The notes under the pieces: generated by a model | Told to the model about the DNA's origin: nothing | Database searches by the model: none | Seen by the model: the letters and a program-made list of their open reading frames with translations, nothing else | NCBI GenBank assembly: GCA_944338165.1 | Contig: CALVLN010000001.1 | Location: 1 to 64,000 of the forward strand | Direction: 5' to 3' | Length of the DNA: 64,000 nt | Origin: an uncultured Clostridia bacterium | GTDB taxonomy: Bacteria > Bacillota > Clostridia > Christensenellales > Borkfalkiaceae | Made by a program: the position numbers and the translations under genes | Shown here: in pieces, positions 8,291 through 14,931 of the stretch | How the letters are laid out: every line of letters starts with the position of its first letter | Position numbering within the stretch: the stretch's first letter is position 1

Positions 8291-8810
8291 TTTTCGTCTT
8301 CCGAATTACCTCCGTGACGATCTCGGGGACGAGCCAAAGGACGATGCCGCACGCGGCGACGGCGAACAGCCCCAGCGGGCTCTGCAGGAAGCTGACGAAA
8401 AAGCCGAACCCCCGCCATACGCCGACCACTTTCCCCACCACCGCGGCATACGGCACGCCGAATTCATCCTGCGCGTTGTTGGCATCGCCCTTCGTGTAGT
8501 ATTCTCCGTCCGAAACGGCGATGATGCGGTGCGTGGTGTAGCTTAGTTTTATGTCATCGTAAAAGGTGATGATATCGCCGACGGCGTATTCTTCCTCTTC
8601 CCGAATGATGATAAAGTCCCCGGTGTTGATGGTATCCGCCATGCTGCCCGAAGCAACCGTCGCGCCGGCATAGCCGAACAGCTTCGGCATGCCGATGCCG
8701 AAGAAGGAACGGGCGACCATGGTATAGACGTTATACACGAGCAGCCCGCCGACCAGCACGGCGAGGAGCACGCGGAATATGATCTTGATCGCCCGTAACA
8801 ATTTGCCCAT
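8274..8810 (-). CDS. sipW: ER-type signal peptidase I (SipW-like), first copy
   Basis: The 178-residue membrane protein has an N-terminal helix (about 11-31) and a C-terminal one (about 146-165). The catalytic serine lies in ASGSM (Ser56). The general base is His94 in TTHRI, and TKGDAN carries Asp109. Serine plus histidine, in place of the usual serine plus lysine, marks the ER-type/archaeal branch to which Bacillus SipW belongs; that branch specifically processes TasA-type precursors. It is placed between the 691-residue acidic membrane protein (18 bases upstream) and the 509-residue secreted protein (17-base overlap). A second homologue lies at 11810-12607 in the same operon. Confidence 0.9.
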   Translation of the reverse strand: MGKLLRAIKIIFRVLLAVLVGGLLVYNVYTMVARSFFGIGMPKLFGYAGATVASGSMADTINTGDFIIIREEEEYAVGDIITFYDDIKLSYTTHRIIAVSDGEYYTKGDANNAQDEFGVPYAAVVGKVVGVWRGFGFFVSFLQSPLGLFAVAACGIVLWLVPEIVTEVIRKTKNGKET

Positions 8811-8828
8811 GAGTTGATGTGTTTGCGA

Positions 8829-10904
8829 TCACGCGCTGATCTGGGAAAGCAGCGTGATGTTGAGGGTATAGACGGCGTTGTTCTCGCCTGCGGCGGTATC
8901 AACGGCGTCGTTGTCTTCCCAGTACCACTCGAGTTCGAACACCGTGGAGGACTTCGCCTCGATGGTGAGCGAGCCGAGCCCGAGCTCCTCCACCGCGACG
9001 TAACCTTCCGTGCCGGAGACGTACGCGCCGTCCCTGCGCAGGCGGTATCTGAGCCCGATCCCGTATGTATTGTCCTCCGAGAAGCTCAGCGAATAGGTGA
9101 GCTGGCTCTCGTTCCGGTTTTCAAAGATGAATCTGTACGTTCCCTTCATGCCGGGCGCGATGACGGTATCGCCGAATTCCTCGTTGCGGAAGACGGGCAG
9201 ATTTTCCGTATCCTCCCAGCTGGTGCCCTCCTCATCCGCGAGGAAGAGGACGGGAATGTCGTTCGCGTTTTCCGAGAAGACGATGGCGTACGCGCTGAGC
9301 GCAAAGGCAAACGCCGTTGCGACCAGGAGCAGGATGAGCAGCAGCAGGAGCGGGAACCGCCACATGCGCCGGATCGTCGCCATGTACCCGTTAGAAAGGG
9401 TAAATACGTTGTCGTTGTTATCGAGGTAAGCGGTGCGCTGTTCGCCGCGGACGAGGTATACGTTTGCCTTGTCCTTGACGAAGGCGCCCTGTACCGTGTC
9501 GCCGCTGTCGTACCAGACGCTCTTGCGGATCCTGCCGATCTTGTCGCCGTGCTGATTGACCACGGTGCCGCGCTTGGGCAGGCGCACGTCCATACAGCCG
9601 TGCTCCGCCGGACGGTACGGGCGGGGCGCTTCTTCCCGGACGGGAGCGGCTTCCTCTGCGGGCGCTTCCGGCTCCTCTGCCGGCGCCGCGGCCTCCTGCA
9701 CGGGCTGCACGGGCTGCGCGGGCGCCCCCGCCATCACGTTGATGATGATGGGCGCGGCGGGCTGCTGTGTGGCGGCAGGCTCCTCGGAGGCGGCTTCTTC
9801 CGCTGCTTCCTCGGCCTCTTCGGGAGCGGCTTCTTCTGCAACTTCCTCGGCCTCTTCGGGAGCGGCTTCTTCCGTTACTTCCGCGGATTCCTCGGAGGCG
9901 GCTTCTTCCGTTACTTCCGCGGATTCCTCGGAGGCGGCTTCTTCTGCAACTTCTTCGGCTTCCTCGGGAGCGGCTTCTTCCGTTACTTCTTCGGATTCTT
10001 CGGGAGCAGCTTCTTCGCTCACTTCCTCGGCTTCCTCGGGAGCGGCTTCTTCTGCAACTTCCTCGGGTTCGGCGGCGGCAGCTTCCTCCGCTGCTTCCTC
10101 GGCTTCCTCGGAGGCGGCTTCTTCCGCAACCTCTTCGGCCTCTTCGGGAGCGGCTTCTTCGCTCACTTCTTCAGGTTCGGCGGCGGCAGCTTCCTCCGCG
10201 CCCTCGCCGTCCGCCCCGCCCGCGGCGAGGCCCATGGCAAAGGCGGCGGCGCCCTGCACGACGTCGTCCTCCTCTACGTAATCACCTTCCGGCTCTTCTT
10301 CCTCTCCGTCATCGTCATCGTCGTCGTCAAAGCCGAGATCGTCGTCGTCCGTCCACAGCTCGCTTTCCACCCCGTCTTCGGGGGCGAACTGCAAAAAGTA
10401 CGGGACGTAATCCTGCTCCACGTAATCGGGGTCGGGCTCCAGGCCGTTCTCCTGCATGAGGATGCCGATGAGCTCGAGCGCATACCGCACCTGACGGTCG
10501 GAGGAGAGTTTGATCATCAGGGGGAACTGCGTATAGCGCGCCACCCCCGAATAGTCCTTATGGTGATATTTATCAAAGTTAAATTGTTTGGGATCCATCG
10601 CCAGAAACAGGCGCAGATACCCGCTGACGAGGCAGATCTTGCCCAGCATCTTTCTGCCGAGGCTGAACGTCTCGCCGCTGTTCGTGACGCGGGGGCGCAC
10701 CCACTTGGGCTTGCGCGCCACCGTTTTATAGGCGACCAGCTTGTTCTTGACCGCGTTGTAGCGGTTCCCCGTGATCTCTTTGATGCGGCTCATGCGCTCG
10801 GCAAACGAGCGGACGCGATGCGCCGCAGGCAAAGTCATGGCGGGACGCTGCGGCTGCGCAGGCTCCGCGCCGATGCTCTCGTCCCTCTTATCCTCTGTCC
10901 CCAT
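8829..10904 (-). CDS. Membrane protein with cytoplasmic acidic repeats and outer beta domain
   Basis: In the 691 residues I see a basic N-terminal region (about 28-100), a globular region (105-175), Asp/Glu runs (185-215), an 11-residue acidic repeat of the form EEAAPEEAEEV (236-376), a Pro/Ala linker (377-430), a small basic beta-rich domain (about 438-505), one transmembrane helix (518-541) preceded by RRMWRF, and an outside domain of about 150 residues. By the positive-inside rule the N-terminal 515 residues are cytoplasmic. The outside domain ends in WYWEDNDAVDTAAGENNA, which resembles the last strands of TasA/camelysin-type domains. It may link the exported fibre proteins to the cell. 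No known family recognised for the cytoplasmic part. Confidence 0.75.
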   Translation of the reverse strand: MGTEDKRDESIGAEPAQPQRPAMTLPAAHRVRSFAERMSRIKEITGNRYNAVKNKLVAYKTVARKPKWVRPRVTNSGETFSLGRKMLGKICLVSGYLRLFLAMDPKQFNFDKYHHKDYSGVARYTQFPLMIKLSSDRQVRYALELIGILMQENGLEPDPDYVEQDYVPYFLQFAPEDGVESELWTDDDDLGFDDDDDDDGEEEEPEGDYVEEDDVVQGAAAFAMGLAAGGADGEGAEEAAAAEPEEVSEEAAPEEAEEVAEEAASEEAEEAAEEAAAAEPEEVAEEAAPEEAEEVSEEAAPEESEEVTEEAAPEEAEEVAEEAASEESAEVTEEAASEESAEVTEEAAPEEAEEVAEEAAPEEAEEAAEEAASEEPAATQQPAAPIIINVMAGAPAQPVQPVQEAAAPAEEPEAPAEEAAPVREEAPRPYRPAEHGCMDVRLPKRGTVVNQHGDKIGRIRKSVWYDSGDTVQGAFVKDKANVYLVRGEQRTAYLDNNDNVFTLSNGYMATIRRMWRFPLLLLLILLLVATAFAFALSAYAIVFSENANDIPVLFLADEEGTSWEDTENLPVFRNEEFGDTVIAPGMKGTYRFIFENRNESQLTYSLSFSEDNTYGIGLRYRLRRDGAYVSGTEGYVAVEELGLGSLTIEAKSSTVFELEWYWEDNDAVDTAAGENNAVYTLNITLLSQISA
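9777..10199 (-). repeat. Degenerate 33-bp coding repeats (acidic 11-residue units)
   Basis: About a dozen tandem units of 33 bp encode variants of EEAAPEEAEEV, with V/S/T/A changes at the last positions. They lie in the cytoplasmic part of the 691-residue membrane protein. Such repeats are prone to copy-number change, so length variation between strains is likely. Confidence 0.85.
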
Positions 10905-10999
10905 TCTGTTACCTGCCTTATGATATGGTTCTGCGTTGCCGCAGGGGTTTGCTTTTGTTTGCTGAAACTTGGCTCATGCAAAAACGCACGCAGCAAAAC

Positions 11000-11047
11000 G
11001 TCTTATGCGTTCCCGCCGCCCACACCTCGGCGGGAACGCTGTAAGAC
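11000..11047 (-). promoter_or_regulatory. Long hairpin between tasA-like gene and downstream gene
   Basis: A 12-bp perfect stem (11007-11018 with 11028-11039) is extended by a further 6 bp (11000-11005 with 11042-11047) across a small internal loop. It sits in the 173-base gap after the TasA-like gene. It lacks a clean U-tract on the transcribed strand, so it more likely stabilises or processes the mRNA, or partly terminates, than fully stops transcription. Confidence 0.6.
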
Positions 11048-11077
11048 ATTGATCGTTATGCTGTAAAATTTGGTCGG

Positions 11078-11731
11078 TTATGCAATTGCAGGATTTTCGG
11101 AGTTCTGAACCGCCGTATAGGAAAGTTCATACGAAATTTCCGTAATATATTTACCGATATACGTGTCACGCTTATCTGCGTTATCGCCTGTTATTTTAGC
11201 CGTGTCGCTTGTCCAAACAACTTCCGCATAAACATAAAGGACACCGGTCTTTGCGGCAACCTCGCATTCCTGCGTATATTCAGTAGCAGTTCCCTTATCA
11301 TCCGTCGTGTTCGTATAGAGCGTAATACTGAACACTTCCTTAATCTCATCTGCGGTCGGAATGCCGCCATCCGTCGCAACGCCTTGCCCATATGCAGCAT
11401 TGCTGGCAAACTGAAGCTCGCCTTTGGTAAGTGTGACGAGCGCATCGACGTCGCCGGTATTCCTGATCGTAGCGACGAGGATCTTGCCCGTTGTGCTGGT
11501 GCGAGGGGTACCCTCGTAGGTATCCATATTAGGGGAAAGCTTATTCGTTACATCAAACTTGATGCTACCATCCCCTTCCGTAATCTCCCACTTCGCAACG
11601 GAGACGGTCGCAGAGCCTTTGCCGCCCGAGGTGTAGCGCGCGAACGTGCTGCCCAGGAAACAGCAGCTTACCAACGTAAGCAGAAGGACCAAGAGCAGCA
11701 GTTTCGAAACAATGCTTTTTTTCTTTGTCAT
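11078..11731 (-). CDS. TasA/CalY-like SipW-dependent secreted protein
   Basis: The 217-residue protein has a lysine-rich N-terminus, a hydrophobic stretch (about 9-28) and TFARY-TSG (29-36), the hallmark of SipW-dependent signal peptides. The mature part of about 180 residues is beta-rich, with IRNTGDVDALVTLT in the position where TasA-like and camelysin proteins have their conserved Asn-rich strand. TasA forms the protein fibres of the Bacillus biofilm matrix, so I infer that this is the major fibre-type subunit here. Its start has GGGAG at good spacing. It lies 78 bases downstream of a SipW-like peptidase, and hairpins flank the gene on both sides. Confidence 0.8.
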   Translation of the reverse strand: MTKKKSIVSKLLLLVLLLTLVSCCFLGSTFARYTSGGKGSATVSVAKWEITEGDGSIKFDVTNKLSPNMDTYEGTPRTSTTGKILVATIRNTGDVDALVTLTKGELQFASNAAYGQGVATDGGIPTADEIKEVFSITLYTNTTDDKGTATEYTQECEVAAKTGVLYVYAEVVWTSDTAKITGDNADKRDTYIGKYITEISYELSYTAVQNSENPAIA

Positions 11732-11766
11732 GTTTGTTCTCCCGTTTTTTGTTTTTTATGTAAATA

Positions 11767-11793
11767 CCGTCCCGCGCGTGGGCTTCGGAACGG
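11767..11793 (-). promoter_or_regulatory. Hairpin upstream of tasA-like gene
   Basis: CCGTCCC (11767-11773) can pair with GGAACGG (11787-11793), with one G-U pair in RNA, in the 78-base gap between the SipW-like gene and the TasA-like gene. It has no U-tract after it, so it is not a standard terminator. It may mark a processing or stability site. Confidence 0.35.
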
Positions 11794-11809
11794 GCTTTAC
11801 CCTTAAATG

Positions 11810-12607
11810 TTACGCATCCGCCTTCCCGTCCGACGCGGGCGTGTCCGAGGCGGAAGTTTCCGAGGCGGCGGTTTCCGCCCCTTCGGAAGGTGGTATCATA
11901 CTATCCGGCGCTTCCCCCGCGGAAGGCGCGCCTTCTACCAGGGCGCGCAGGCGGCGGATCTCCTCGTCCTTTTCGTCAAGTTCCTGCGACTTCTCCGCCC
12001 TGATGCGGCGGTTGTAGAGGGCGATGCGCGTTACATCGTAAATGATGAACAGCACCACGGGCACGCCGACAAAGACGAGGATGCCCGCGGGCGTCTGCAT
12101 GAACACGGCAAAGCTGCCAAGCCCCGCCATGCTGCCGACGCAGAGCCCCACCACGTTTTTGGCGGGGATGGCGCCGTCGTTGACGGAGTTGGCGTCGCCC
12201 TGCGTCAAAAAGGATACGGCGGCGCCGCTTTCATCCCGCATGACCTGGATGATGCGGTGGGTAACGTAACTTTCCTCCGAACGGAAGGTGATGACGTCGC
12301 CCTCCTTAAGTTCCTGCACGCCCGCCTCGTCCAACAGCTTTACGAAGATGAGCGCGCCTTCGTCGAAACTATCGGGATTCTCCCCCGCCATGGACCCGGA
12401 GGTGACGGCGAGCGGCGCAATGCCGAAAAGATCCGGCGGGGTGTCCGCATTCAGGCTCCCCTTGATGATGAGCGTGAGGTTGACGGCGAGGATGGGCAGC
12501 AAGATGACGACCGCGATCACCATCAGAATGACCTTGACCAGTTCACGTTTGCTCTGCCGCGTCTGATTGTCCGATTGTTGCGTCTGTGTCTGTGCTTCCG
12601 GCTTCAT
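11810..12607 (-). CDS. sipW: ER-type signal peptidase I (SipW-like), second copy
   Basis: This 265-residue homologue is the first gene of the operon. It has a membrane helix at about 23-47, the serine motif TSGSM (Ser72), the histidine motif YVTHRI (His117) and TQGDAN (Asp138), so it has the Ser-His dyad of the ER-type branch. A second membrane helix lies at about 165-193. Unlike the other copy, it carries a long cytoplasmic C-terminal tail (about 195-265) with a charged, probably coiled-coil part (EKSQELDEKDEEIRRLRALV) and a Ser/Ala/Pro-rich end. Two divergent peptidases in one operon suggest separate substrate sets, or a role for the tail in recruiting partners. Confidence 0.9.
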   Translation of the reverse strand: MKPEAQTQTQQSDNQTRQSKRELVKVILMVIAVVILLPILAVNLTLIIKGSLNADTPPDLFGIAPLAVTSGSMAGENPDSFDEGALIFVKLLDEAGVQELKEGDVITFRSEESYVTHRIIQVMRDESGAAVSFLTQGDANSVNDGAIPAKNVVGLCVGSMAGLGSFAVFMQTPAGILVFVGVPVVLFIIYDVTRIALYNRRIRAEKSQELDEKDEEIRRLRALVEGAPSAGEAPDSMIPPSEGAETAASETSASDTPASDGKADA

Positions 12608-12650
12608 TCCCTGTCTCCGTATGCGTTCTCCTGTGCATTTTTACCCCTCG

Positions 12651-12729
12651 GGCATGCCGGGCATGTGTGTCGTCTGCGCTGAAACAGGCATGCAATGCCA
12701 AAAAATGCCCATTGGGCACAATTTGGCAT
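12651..12729. repeat. Cluster of GGCAT/ATGCC palindromes, possible operator or leader structure
   Basis: Palindromes occur close together: GGCATGCC at 12651-12658; GGCAT-GCA-ATGCC at 12687-12699; and a nested repeat at 12695-12729 with outer arms ATGCCAAA/TTTGGCAT (8 bp) around TGCCCA-T-TGGGCA. They overlap the leader of the leftward operon. They could be binding sites for the neighbouring XRE regulator or an RNA hairpin; the sequence alone does not decide. Confidence 0.6.
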
Positions 12730-12859
12730 GGATGCGGGGGCTGCCGCATCACGTCCCCGCGCCGCGCGGACCGCACGGCAACCGCGCGCCCCTATGGCAG
12801 GCTGCTGCACGGGGCGGGAAAAAGGGCAGACGCCCCCTTATCCCGTTTAAGGTATCCTT

Positions 12860-12888
12860 ATTATAAGTCTTATAAACTTACTTGTCAA
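12860..12888 (-). promoter_or_regulatory. Consensus sigma-A promoter of the SipW/TasA-like operon
   Basis: Reading leftward: TTGACA (12883-12888), a 17-base spacer and TATAAT (12860-12865), a perfect match to the housekeeping consensus. Predicted transcription start near 12853, giving a leader of about 245 nt before the peptidase start codon at 12607. So strong a promoter implies that repression or leader-based control sets expression. Confidence 0.85.
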
Positions 12889-12974
12889 TAGGAAAAGACT
12901 AAAATTTTTTGCCAATTTTTAATAAAATTAAAGCCGGCTTATCGTTTGCATGTTTTTACGAGGCATTTTTTTTC

Positions 12975-13256
12975 ATGAAAGTCGGTGATCGGATCAGGCA
13001 GCTGCGCCTGCAGGCGCACTTTTCGCAGAACAGGCTCGCGGAATGGGCGGGCGTTTCCCAGACGCATTTGCGGCGGGTGGAACTCGGGGAAGCTGACATC
13101 ACGGTGGGGCATCTCCAGCTCGTCTGCGATGCCCTCGGCGTCACTCTGAAGGAGTTTTTTAACGTTTCCGACGAGAAACAGGAACTCTCCGAGGCGATCG
13201 CCGCCCTTTCGCCCAGGCAGCGCGCCCTGCTGCTCGCCTTTCTGAAAAGCCTGTAA
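12975..13256 (+). CDS. XRE-family transcriptional regulator, possible SinR analogue
   Basis: The 93-residue protein has a Cro/CI-type helix-turn-helix at about 5-60 (GDRIRQLRLQAHFSQNRLAE, then WAGVSQTHLRRVELGEADIT) and a short C-terminal helical part (about 69-93, ELSEAIAALSPRQRALLLAF) that could serve for dimerisation. The start at 12975 is preceded by ACGAGG; the frame is open upstream but that part is AT-rich and lacks a site. It is divergent from the SipW/TasA-like operon, the position in which SinR-like control would be expected, because SinR of Bacillus is a small XRE protein that represses tapA-sipW-tasA. Orthology to SinR is not claimed. Confidence 0.85.
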   Translation: MKVGDRIRQLRLQAHFSQNRLAEWAGVSQTHLRRVELGEADITVGHLQLVCDALGVTLKEFFNVSDEKQELSEAIAALSPRQRALLLAFLKSL

Positions 13257-13384
13257 GCGTTCACCGCACACGCCCCTGCGCGGCGGCGCCGCCACGCGCT
13301 ACATCCCCCCGCCCGTATTGCACCCCGCCCCTTATCCTATGCGCGGCCCGTCCCCCCTATGACGTGTTTTTTCAAGAAAAAAAG

Positions 13385-13421
13385 ACCGCACATGTCTTTG
13401 AACAAAGACATGTGCGGTTTT
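13385..13421. terminator. Bidirectional terminator
   Basis: A perfect 16-bp stem (13385-13400 with 13403-13418) has TTTT on the right and AAAAAAA on the left. It can end the plus-strand XRE regulator transcript (stop at 13256) and the minus-strand GH43-xylB-xylA operon (last stop at 13496). The 13257-13384 stretch before it is GC-rich with no gene. Confidence 0.85.
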
Positions 13422-13495
13422 CATTTAACTGAATTGTTTATGATTCTTTGTCATGCTGCGCGGAACGTTGCATCCGCGCCACCCATGCCCGCATA

Positions 13496-14920
13496 TTAGC
13501 GCGCAAGGCTGATGGAATAAAAGGCGGCCTTGCCCGTACCGCGGAAGGTGAAGAAGAGCGGCTGCACGCCGTCTTTTCCCGCATACGGCGCGTAGAAAGT
13601 GCGCCTCGTCTGCGCGCCCGTTACGGGGATGCGGCACAGCACTTCGCCGCCGAGCGCGTTCTGCACCAACACCTCGCCCTCGGCGCTGCCCTGCAGCGTC
13701 ATGCCGATGCGCTTCAGGCCGCGCAGATCGAAATATTTGAACCCCGCCGTTGCGCCGTCGCAGAAGTTGGCGATGTATTGGTCGGGATCGCCGTTTCTGT
13801 CGCCGCCCGTCTGCGTAAAATAGGGGCGCGTGCCCTTTCTCGCCTTGAAGATGTTGGCGAGGAATCTGCCGCCGCCCTTGGAATAGAGGTTGCAGGCGAT
13901 GCGCGCCTCGTACGTGCCTTCCCCCTTCAGCGGGCCGCCGTTGAGCCCGCAGCTGGTGATCTCCGCCTGCGGGATGCTGCCGTCCGCGCGCGGGAAAAGC
14001 TGTTCCGCGCACGCCTGCCGCGCATAGCAGTGGCGGTTGGTCTGGCGATGGTAGAAGATGTACAGTCTGCCGTCCAGCTCCAGCATGCCCCCGTGCGTGT
14101 TGCCCGTATCGTTGGACGCCGTCTTGGGGTCGGTATGCCCTTCAAGCCCCACGTCGCCGTTGGAAACGAGCGTGCCGCCGTAAGTGAACGGGCCGTCCGG
14201 CGCGTCCCCCACCGCGTAACAGAGCTCGTGCCCGAGCACGGAGGAGTACACGAAGTAATACTTCCCCGCGATCTTGCGCATGGAAGACGCCTCGAAAAAG
14301 CCGTGCTTCCCCCCCGCGGTCTCCGCCCCCGTGAGGGAGATCGTCGTCTTGGGCGGGGCTTTGACGGTGAGCATGTCGGGCGCAAGTTCGACCACCGCGC
14401 CCCCCTTCACGTTTTTCTTGCGCACGCCGAGCACGGGATAAAACATGGCGGAGCCGTAATAGAGGAAGACCCTGTCCCCCTCCACGTACACCGCGGGGTC
14501 GAAGGGAAGATACTCCTTCGACCAAGGGGAAAGGTCGACTTCGCCGTGATAGCGGAAGGGCCCCTTGGGGCTGTCCGCCGCGGCGACGCGGATGCGCCAG
14601 CTCTTCCTCGTGATGCCGGGCGCAAAGGCGTAGTACAGATAATACCTGCCGTCGGGGCCGCGGCAGACGTCGGGGGCGTACATGCTGCCGCCCTTATAGC
14701 CGGGATCCCATTCGCGCTTCCAGATGACGCCCTCGTACCGCCAGTCGGACAGATCGTCCGCGGGCGCCGACCACGTCACGTAATCGTTGGCGCAGAATTT
14801 GCCGCTGTCAAAACAGTCGTGCGAGCCGTATACGTACACCCTGCCCTCAAACACGTGCGGTTCGCCGTCGGGGATGTATTCGTAGCTCGGAAGATACGGG
14901 TTGAATGCCTGTCCTTTCAT
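13496..14920 (-). CDS. Glycoside hydrolase family 43, cytoplasmic (xylosidase/arabinofuranosidase type)
   Basis: The 474-residue enzyme has a five-bladed propeller-type N-terminal part (about 5-320) and a C-terminal beta-sandwich resembling a carbohydrate-binding domain (about 340-474). Likely catalytic residues are Asp18 in YIPDGEPH (base), Asp141 in PFDPAVYV (pKa modulator) and Glu210 in GFFEASSM (acid), placed as in GH43. No signal peptide is present, so it acts on imported oligosaccharides. It follows xylB by 11 bases in an operon with xylose isomerase, so release of xylose or arabinose from xylo-oligomers is the natural reading. Substrate specificity cannot be told from the sequence. Confidence 0.85.
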   Translation of the reverse strand: MKGQAFNPYLPSYEYIPDGEPHVFEGRVYVYGSHDCFDSGKFCANDYVTWSAPADDLSDWRYEGVIWKREWDPGYKGGSMYAPDVCRGPDGRYYLYYAFAPGITRKSWRIRVAAADSPKGPFRYHGEVDLSPWSKEYLPFDPAVYVEGDRVFLYYGSAMFYPVLGVRKKNVKGGAVVELAPDMLTVKAPPKTTISLTGAETAGGKHGFFEASSMRKIAGKYYFVYSSVLGHELCYAVGDAPDGPFTYGGTLVSNGDVGLEGHTDPKTASNDTGNTHGGMLELDGRLYIFYHRQTNRHCYARQACAEQLFPRADGSIPQAEITSCGLNGGPLKGEGTYEARIACNLYSKGGGRFLANIFKARKGTRPYFTQTGGDRNGDPDQYIANFCDGATAGFKYFDLRGLKRIGMTLQGSAEGEVLVQNALGGEVLCRIPVTGAQTRRTFYAPYAGKDGVQPLFFTFRGTGKAAFYSISLAR

Positions 14921-14931
14921 ATTTGTTCTCC

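Larger units (their letters stand above)
12608..12974. promoter_or_regulatory. Intergenic control region of the SipW/TasA-like operon
   Basis: The 367-base gap between the divergent signal-peptidase and XRE-regulator genes holds the sigma-A promoter at 12860-12888, a leader of about 245 nt before the peptidase start, and a cluster of GGCAT/ATGCC inverted repeats at 12651-12729. The part between 12740 and 12840 is GC-rich and shows no further feature. Bases 12866-12950 are AT-rich; I could not fix a promoter for the XRE gene there. Confidence 0.7.

Noticed and set aside
9777..10199. Possible CRISPR array because of regular repeats
   Set aside because: Units are directly adjacent, have no unique spacers, and encode an in-frame acidic repeat; no cas genes nearby.
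8814..11066. Long plus-strand open frame of 750 codons with Gly/Phe-rich repeats
   Set aside because: It is the reverse strand of the acidic repeats of the 691-residue protein and crosses gene boundaries without its own start signals.
12567..12866. Small plus-strand reading frames in the SipW operon leader
   Set aside because: No ribosome binding site and low-complexity GC-rich translation; the region is better explained by the promoter, leader and palindromes.
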